Below are positions 58,546 through 64,000 of a stretch of 64,000 nucleotides of DNA, in pieces. The notes below the pieces were generated by a model. It had not been told where the DNA came from. It saw nothing but the letters and a program-made list of their open reading frames with translations, and made no database searches. Source of the stretch: Lepeophtheirus salmonis (taxonomy: Eukaryota > Arthropoda > Copepoda > Siphonostomatoida > Caligidae); assembly GCF_016086655.4 (NCBI RefSeq), contig NC_052132.2:11162805-11226804 (forward strand), read 5' to 3'. Numbering within the stretch: the stretch's first letter is position 1; each line of letters starts with the position of its first letter. The position numbers and the translations under genes were made by a program.

Positions 58546-59463
58546 AGCTTTTTTATATATAAAATAAAAAAATATAAACTTTTATTTTCTACTTTCCATG
58601 ATTTTTATTGAAGATTATTTTTATTTTGACACACTGCATATGTAAAAAAGTTTATATTTAGTTTATGAAGGTTATTTAATACTTTTTAAAAATAATTATC
58701 AAAATTTTCTACAATTGCCATTTCAAAATTAAATGATTTTTTTTAAATAAACCACTTAGGTTTAAACTATTGTATTTAACTTATATAAAACAAGAGCAAA
58801 TAATCAATGGTATAGAGAAAAGATGTATATTTCCCTACAAAAGTCCCCTCTCCATTGGCAAAATCAGCATGACACAAAAACTTCTTATTTAAATCATTAT
58901 AGTAAATTTGTTTGCATTTCATTCGAATCCAGAAAAATAGAAATGGTTATTTTTCATATGAAAACTTGACTATATCTGAATTATTCTAATATCCGTATTA
59001 TATTTAAAAAATCCAATTTTTGGATACTTACGTAAATTATTTTGCACCAGCAAAATTTTACAATAAAAAATAATTATTTAAATAATAATTTAGTTTTTTT
59101 TTTTAATGTTCTTTCGTGCATCACTCAGAATATGTATCTATATTTATATTAATTAAAAAGCAATGTAAAAATGATTTTAAAAGAAAACAAAAAGTGGTCA
59201 AAAGCAATTGAGTAAAACATAATCCAAAATACAAAGTTGTTTGGTAAAAAAACATTGCTCAATAATTATTCCATTGTTTCGTAAGTTTTATCATTTGAGT
59301 TTTTAATTTAATTTGATGGCGAATTGATATCCTACGAATGATTAAAATAACACCTGATTATCGAATTTAAACACAGACTACAATAGGCTTACATTGCACT
59401 CTTGATATTGTATTCATATGTATAATTAATATTTTATAAATTATACCTTTTTCCATTTTTCAG
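58546..59463 (+). other. AT-rich, probable intron before the terminal exon
   Basis: No coding signal. It ends with CCTTTTTCCATTTTTCAG, a strong acceptor. Confidence 0.4.
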
Positions 59464-59615
59464 GATCCCAAGGACTGAAAGGATTTGAAAGGCGCCAGAG
59501 AATAAATTATAGACCTCCAAAAAAACTCTACGCGCTTGAGTACTTATATACGAGTGCGGTAGGAAAAGTTTCCAAGCTTCCAGTGAAGATGTCACCACTC
59601 GTAAATCAAAGCTAG
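59464..59615 (+). CDS. terminal coding exon of an unidentified host gene
   Basis: A pyrimidine tract and CAG at 59461-59463 are followed by a 50-codon open frame to TAG at 59613-59615. The first full codon begins at 59466, meaning the preceding intron is phase 1. The peptide begins SQGLKGFERRQRIN and continues YRPPKKLYALEYLYTSAVG, then KVSKLPVKMSPLVNQS. Codon use is mixed rather than AT-driven, which sets it apart from neighbouring chance frames. I do not recognise the protein. Upstream exons were not found in the window, and the opposite-strand frame here is a by-product. No disabling mutation is visible. Confidence 0.55.
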
Positions 59616-59725
59616 TCACATCTATTTAGCATTGGTTAAAAATTATTCACCGAAGAATTCATCCATTTTGTACGCTCAGTTGTTATGTAACTGTCGTTTC
59701 AGTTGATGTGAGTGTTGTTGTGAAA

Positions 59726-60075
59726 ATGGACAAAACTGAGTAATGAGCTGTCAATATATATATTTGTTTTTCAAAGTGTAACTTTTAAATATATCTAAGA
59801 AATAGTATACATATAAAGAGGTATTTAGTAAAAAAAAAAATGACACGTCTAAGTCAGTCCAACTCCGAGTAATTGAGCTTGCAATAAAAAGTGTCTCGTG
59901 AACAATTATTTAGGAGCGAAAAACTCCGAGTACTATTTTGTGAGGGATGCAAAGAGGGTAGCATCCCTGGGAGAAGTGTGTAGAGTTACAAAAAGACTAT
60001 TTTGAAAAAATAAAAAAATGTCATTTATCATGTTCGGTTGAAACTTTTCAGACCACCCACATATGTCAACCCTCT
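59726..60075 (+). pseudogene. possible mariner N-terminal scraps
   Basis: ATGGACAAAACTGAG followed by a stop and GCTGTC resembles the MDKTExRAV start of some mariner transposases. About 110 bp further on, ATGACACGTCTAAGTCAG starts a second transposase-like N-terminus that breaks at once. Neither extends far enough to be sure. They lie just beyond the terminal exon, possibly within its 3' UTR. Confidence 0.25.
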
Positions 60076-60894
60076 ATCCTTTTTTTTATAGAAACAAAAA
60101 AGTAACCAAATATATATATATTTATTGTTCATCATGTACTTTGCTATGATTTAGAAAATCCTATTTACTTTGTCTTTTTTAATTGTTTGCATTCGGCCTT
60201 TAAAATATGAAGTTCCACATTCATGTACATCACCTTCTTTTTAATAGATTTGAACTCTGTATCTTAAATCATTGGGGGGAAAAATTAACACAAGGATTTA
60301 AATAAAAATAAAAGCTATATTATTACGAAAAAACCTTATGAATAATAAATAATGTAATATATTTATAAAACTATTTCAAAAATACATCAGTACAACAGAA
60401 TCATGTACGACATCCTTCTATGGAGAAATATGATTAACTTTCCATTAGCGAACATCCTTTATACAATGTGGGTATTGAACTGCTTAAAAAAGAAATCCCA
60501 AAAATAAAACATATAATAAATAGTTGAATAATTGTAATAACCATCTCATATAAATGATGAATAATTTTTGAAAACTATTGCATCCATTATGTAATTTAAG
60601 TATCAAAGAAAATGACCTATCACCAAAAAAAATTTACATTCATTTTTTATAAATTGAGTTTGGGGTTTCAACAAGATATAATTTGTTATTGCTACTAATA
60701 TAAGATTACCCTTTCCACCGGCGCATGGGGGATGATAATGAAAGTGTGATGTGATGTTTGTTACGAAATATATCAATGTCCGTACCCCAAGAAATAGTGT
60801 ATGTAAAAATGTTGACAATTTATTCTTAAAAGTGATAAATAACCTTCACAAACTAAATGGGAACTTTTTTATATAGGCGGTGCTGATGAAAAGA
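60076..60894. other. unassigned AT-rich sequence
   Basis: GGTTTCAACAAGATATAATT near 60665 echoes the R3 repeat. No gene. Confidence 0.45.
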
Positions 60895-61225
60895 CCGGGC
60901 CATTTTGTAAGTTATCATACTAAAGATGACTTGGAAACAGAGCTAGCATTTGATGCATTCAAGGATCAAATTTCTACAGCATAAATGACTTCCTCAGCTA
61001 AATCTGGAATGGGTGCCGGCTGGGACAAATATGATAGATTTGTCGAAACCCTGATATAACAATGTGTAATACAGTTGGAGTTTCTTACCAATCATTCAGA
61101 CAGAGTGAAATTGAAATCCACCATGATGAACCTACTGTATGTAGTCCTATATCAGCAAGATATAGATCTGAGGATTTACCTCATCCACTAAGAAGTGCAA
61201 TTCCCCTTTATACTTATGGATAGTT
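60895..61225 (+). pseudogene. unidentified coding-like remnant
   Basis: The plus strand reads LMKRPGHFVSYHTKDDLETE, LAFDAFKDQISTA, a stop, GMGAGWDKYDRFVETLI. After a frame change it reads NTVGVSYQSFRQSEIEIHHD, EPTVCSPISARYRSEDLPHP and LRSAIPLYTYG. Composition is clearly coding, with one stop and one frameshift in about 105 codons. No family is recognised with confidence; the pattern suggests a recently dead mobile-element gene. Confidence 0.4.
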
Positions 61226-61256
61226 TAGTTATATCATGTCACAATTTACCTCTATT

Positions 61257-61455
61257 GAACAGATACAATTCTCAAAAGTGTTCATTTGAATTGCAGCAAT
61301 CCAAGGTGGATTAACTGGTTAATGCGATCTCCTCTTCATGTTACTACCTGAAAAATTATTGAAGAGATTGAATTTTCATGTGTTCATATGAGTTTCAGCA
61401 ATCCCAAACGAATGAACTGATTATTGTAATCTTCCCTTCTAACTTTTAATATTAA
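61257..61455. repeat. about 100-bp imperfect tandem duplication
   Basis: Unit 1 (from 61257) and unit 2 (from about 61360) share, in order, GAACAG/GAAGAG, GTGTTCAT, GCAGCAATCC against TTCAGCAATCC, GAACTGATTA against TAACTGGTTA, and ATCTCCTCTTC against ATCTTCCCTTC. Confidence 0.7.
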
Positions 61456-64000
61456 AGTATGGAACTAGGCAGAAAAAACGGAGGAGGAGAAAGATTCGCA
61501 AGTTTATTTTTGTATATATAGGACTTTTATAATCCTTCCTGTTCCACGGACGCATAATTATTGTGTTCTGTTTTGTATTACAAACTTTTAGGATTTTTGA
61601 CTAATGTAGTTTTATAAAAAAAAGAAAAATGAAAATAGTGCAATTTTTGACACTCAAAAGGGTTAAGAACAAGAATAATTTGTGTATAGAAATTGCCAAT
61701 AATTCGCCAAATAATACGAATGCAATCCACATTCAATTTTGAGAAAAATCAATCTAACTTACGTTCGTGTTGACATAAAAAATATTTAACATATATTTGG
61801 ATTATGGTCAAAACGATAATATATTTTTCATTTTTTTTTTTTAAATAACATATTTTCAATTTTTGGAGATATAATGTTAGATTATGCTGTTTATGGTAAA
61901 TTTAAAAAAATTTAATTTTTGTATGAGAATTTGGTAGATGTAATAGCACAGCTTGCTATACCTAGTCTATGCAATCCCTGCAACACGCCTTGCTTCACTT
62001 TCCCTCTAAGCCATAAAAATCAATTTGTAAAACAGAAGACCACACGATCAAATTTTGTCCATATTTACTTTTATACATTTTTTTGTCCACTAGGAACGCT
62101 GAGGGTTCCATGAATTATTTAATTTATAACTATGCTACCACAAGGAATTTTTCTTTTTAATTCACAAGTTGAGTTATGTAAAGAAAAAAAAACATCCTTG
62201 GTTATCGAAGTTTATAAATTTAATATGTGCTTTACAGAACTTAAAAAACTGTGTGTGGAAACTTTGTCAAAAAATAACAAAAACATTTGATGATGGTTCA
62301 TACTGCAAAAATAAGTAATTATGATTATCATTCGTGTTGAACAAATTTAAAAAAATAAAGTGTTAAATTATTTGCCACTCATTTCAATGATCAAGTGATG
62401 ATTAATTATTCCTTTATTCATTTTGCCTTAATGATGCTTCAACTGTTGGCTTGAACCGCTATCTGAACAAAAGTCATGCTTATCGTATAAATCAATTAAT
62501 TATCGAAATATAATGGACAGTGCAAATAAATCAATAGTTTTGATCAAATGTATTGGGAAATTATGTCCCCGGTCAAGTCTTGATCAACACTTCTCTATTC
62601 CAAGGCTGTCTTTGACTATAATTATTAACAAATATGTTTCTTTACTTTGGTCGGCAATGTGTTCTAGAACTTTTAAAACTCTAAGTTGTAATTTATTATA
62701 TATCTTGATAATACTTTGCTTAAGATTTATTTAATTTTAAAAGCGGTTTAATTGACTTTTTTGCTTAAAAGTAGTTCGGATTTTGTTATTTCTTTCGATT
62801 TCTTGAATTCTTTTTATTTCAACGGGAGTACTTATAAAATTATAACATTATTGCTAATATTTTTATAATACACGTAACCTCAGTAAAAACTGATTGTTAC
62901 TCCATTGATTCCCAAAGTTCACATTAAACACTGAATATTTCATTCATATGTTTATCAAAAATAAAAATTTAATAGTATAGGAATAACAATTTTTATCTTG
63001 ATAAACATGTTGTTAAGATTATTTTACAATAAAGCTTATTTTTTTCTTCATATCCTTTATTCATCAAAGTATTTTTTTCATTTTAATTAATATTAAAAAA
63101 AGTAAAATGGTTAAAATAGTTTAAAAAAATATTACTTAATTAAAATGACCTATAAATTATAATTATTTAACTGCATATCAAGTAACTAAATTACTTTATT
63201 TTTGTTTTTTTAAACATAGTTCACTAACCACATTATAATAATTATATTCACTTAAGGAGGGCTAACATGTTCACAATATTTATAGTTACAAAAGTAAAGA
63301 AGTTTTTTTAGCTCCTACTAACTAAATTTGCATTTCAACAACTTTTGAGTAGTTTATTGTGTTAATACTTATCTGATTAAGTTTTCTTATAAAAAAGTAT
63401 TACTTTCAATTTTTAGCTATTTTTTCTCATGTGAAACTTGTTGCTGCATTTCATCAGCTAATGTTGTACTTTAATTTTTTCCTTAACCTCTTCCATACTT
63501 TCACGCATAAAATCATGTATTTTTACAACTTCTTAGTTTCATAGCTTTGCTTAAAGATGACATATAGGCTTTAAACGAATATTAAGACAAGTTGACAGCA
63601 TTTACTTTTTTTTTAAATATTCATAATAGACTTTATTAATACTTGACAAGCAAATCACTACACATTAACTATTTGTGGATACGTTTATACTTGGGTTTTA
63701 CCCTCAGAATACCGTTTTCCTAAGATATTTTGGAGGTTTTAGATATACAGGATAAATGCCACCAAATGCAGGACATTTCTGTGAAATGAGTCACCTCTGG
63801 TCATTAGAAAAATAAGAATAAAAAATTATTTTGCAACATCAGTCAAAATATTGAGTGAACTGCATCTTATATGAGCTTCTTTTCGTACCGGCAGTGTTTT
63901 CATTTTATAATTTTGTCAAGAGATACATATTGAATAGTTTCATTCCAATAAAATGTATTTCTTTAAAAAATTCGTTAAAGTGTTTATTAAAAAAAATACA
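61456..64000. other. unassigned AT-rich sequence
   Basis: No gene is recognised. Frames at 61919-62113 and 62513-62734 have no motif and no convincing splice context. The window ends in AT-rich sequence. Confidence 0.5.

Noticed and set aside
1..64000. CRISPR arrays, bacterial operons, rRNA genes
   Set aside because: No regularly spaced short repeats and no rRNA-like conserved stretches. The spliced-exon and transposon content is eukaryotic.

Overview
The window looks like repeat-rich, strongly AT-rich animal DNA. Long non-coding stretches are littered with decayed transposons, there are spliced-exon signals (GT...AG), and there are no operons or ribosome-binding sites. The commonest remnants are Tc1/mariner-superfamily transposases of a D,D,D type, with motifs such as QQDGAPTHTAN and NPLDYSIW. 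From memory these resemble copies that are very abundant in caligid copepods such as the salmon louse. The call 'crustacean, probably a sea louse' is an inference, not a match.

Host gene content is small. A 212-bp minus-strand exon at 27345-27556 encodes TM1-TM2 of a class A G-protein-coupled receptor, most like FMRFamide-type peptide receptors, and ends at a clean GTAAGA donor. A plus-strand terminal coding exon at 59464-59615 follows a good polypyrimidine-AG acceptor; its protein is not recognised. Several coding-like blocks of unknown identity (15.0, 43.9-44.5, 53.7-54.3, 55.8 and 60.9-61.2 kb) may be exons or dead mobile-element genes.

Layout: 0-7 kb is mostly unassigned, with a 98-bp tandem duplication and a possible retroelement remnant. 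7.8-21 kb holds transposase scraps and many copies of a dispersed repeat, here called R1. 24.9-28.7 kb holds a LINE 3' fragment, a tRNA-like SINE, the receptor exon and a longer repeat, R3. 30-36.5 kb holds transposase scraps, an R1 copy and a mariner with recognisable inverted ends. 37.0-40.6 kb is a large fold-back structure around a dead transposase, followed by a MITE-like element. 41.2-42.7 kb is a P-element-like (THAP9-like) transposase pseudogene. 45.2-46.3 kb is the best-preserved mariner-like transposase. 48.7-50.8 kb is a minus-strand LINE carrying the endonuclease tail and reverse transcriptase. 51.0-53.5 kb is a hAT element, with recognisable ends, into which a second LINE (RT plus RNase H) has inserted. 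53.6-64 kb is mainly unassigned, with a second SINE copy, two tandem repeats and the terminal exon.

I found no CRISPR array, rRNA gene or convincing functional tRNA. The genes do not form a pathway. The biology visible here is layered transposition: LINE into hAT, inverted duplication around a mariner-type unit, and one short repeat family in both orientations across the first 47 kb. All coordinates of decayed elements are approximate.
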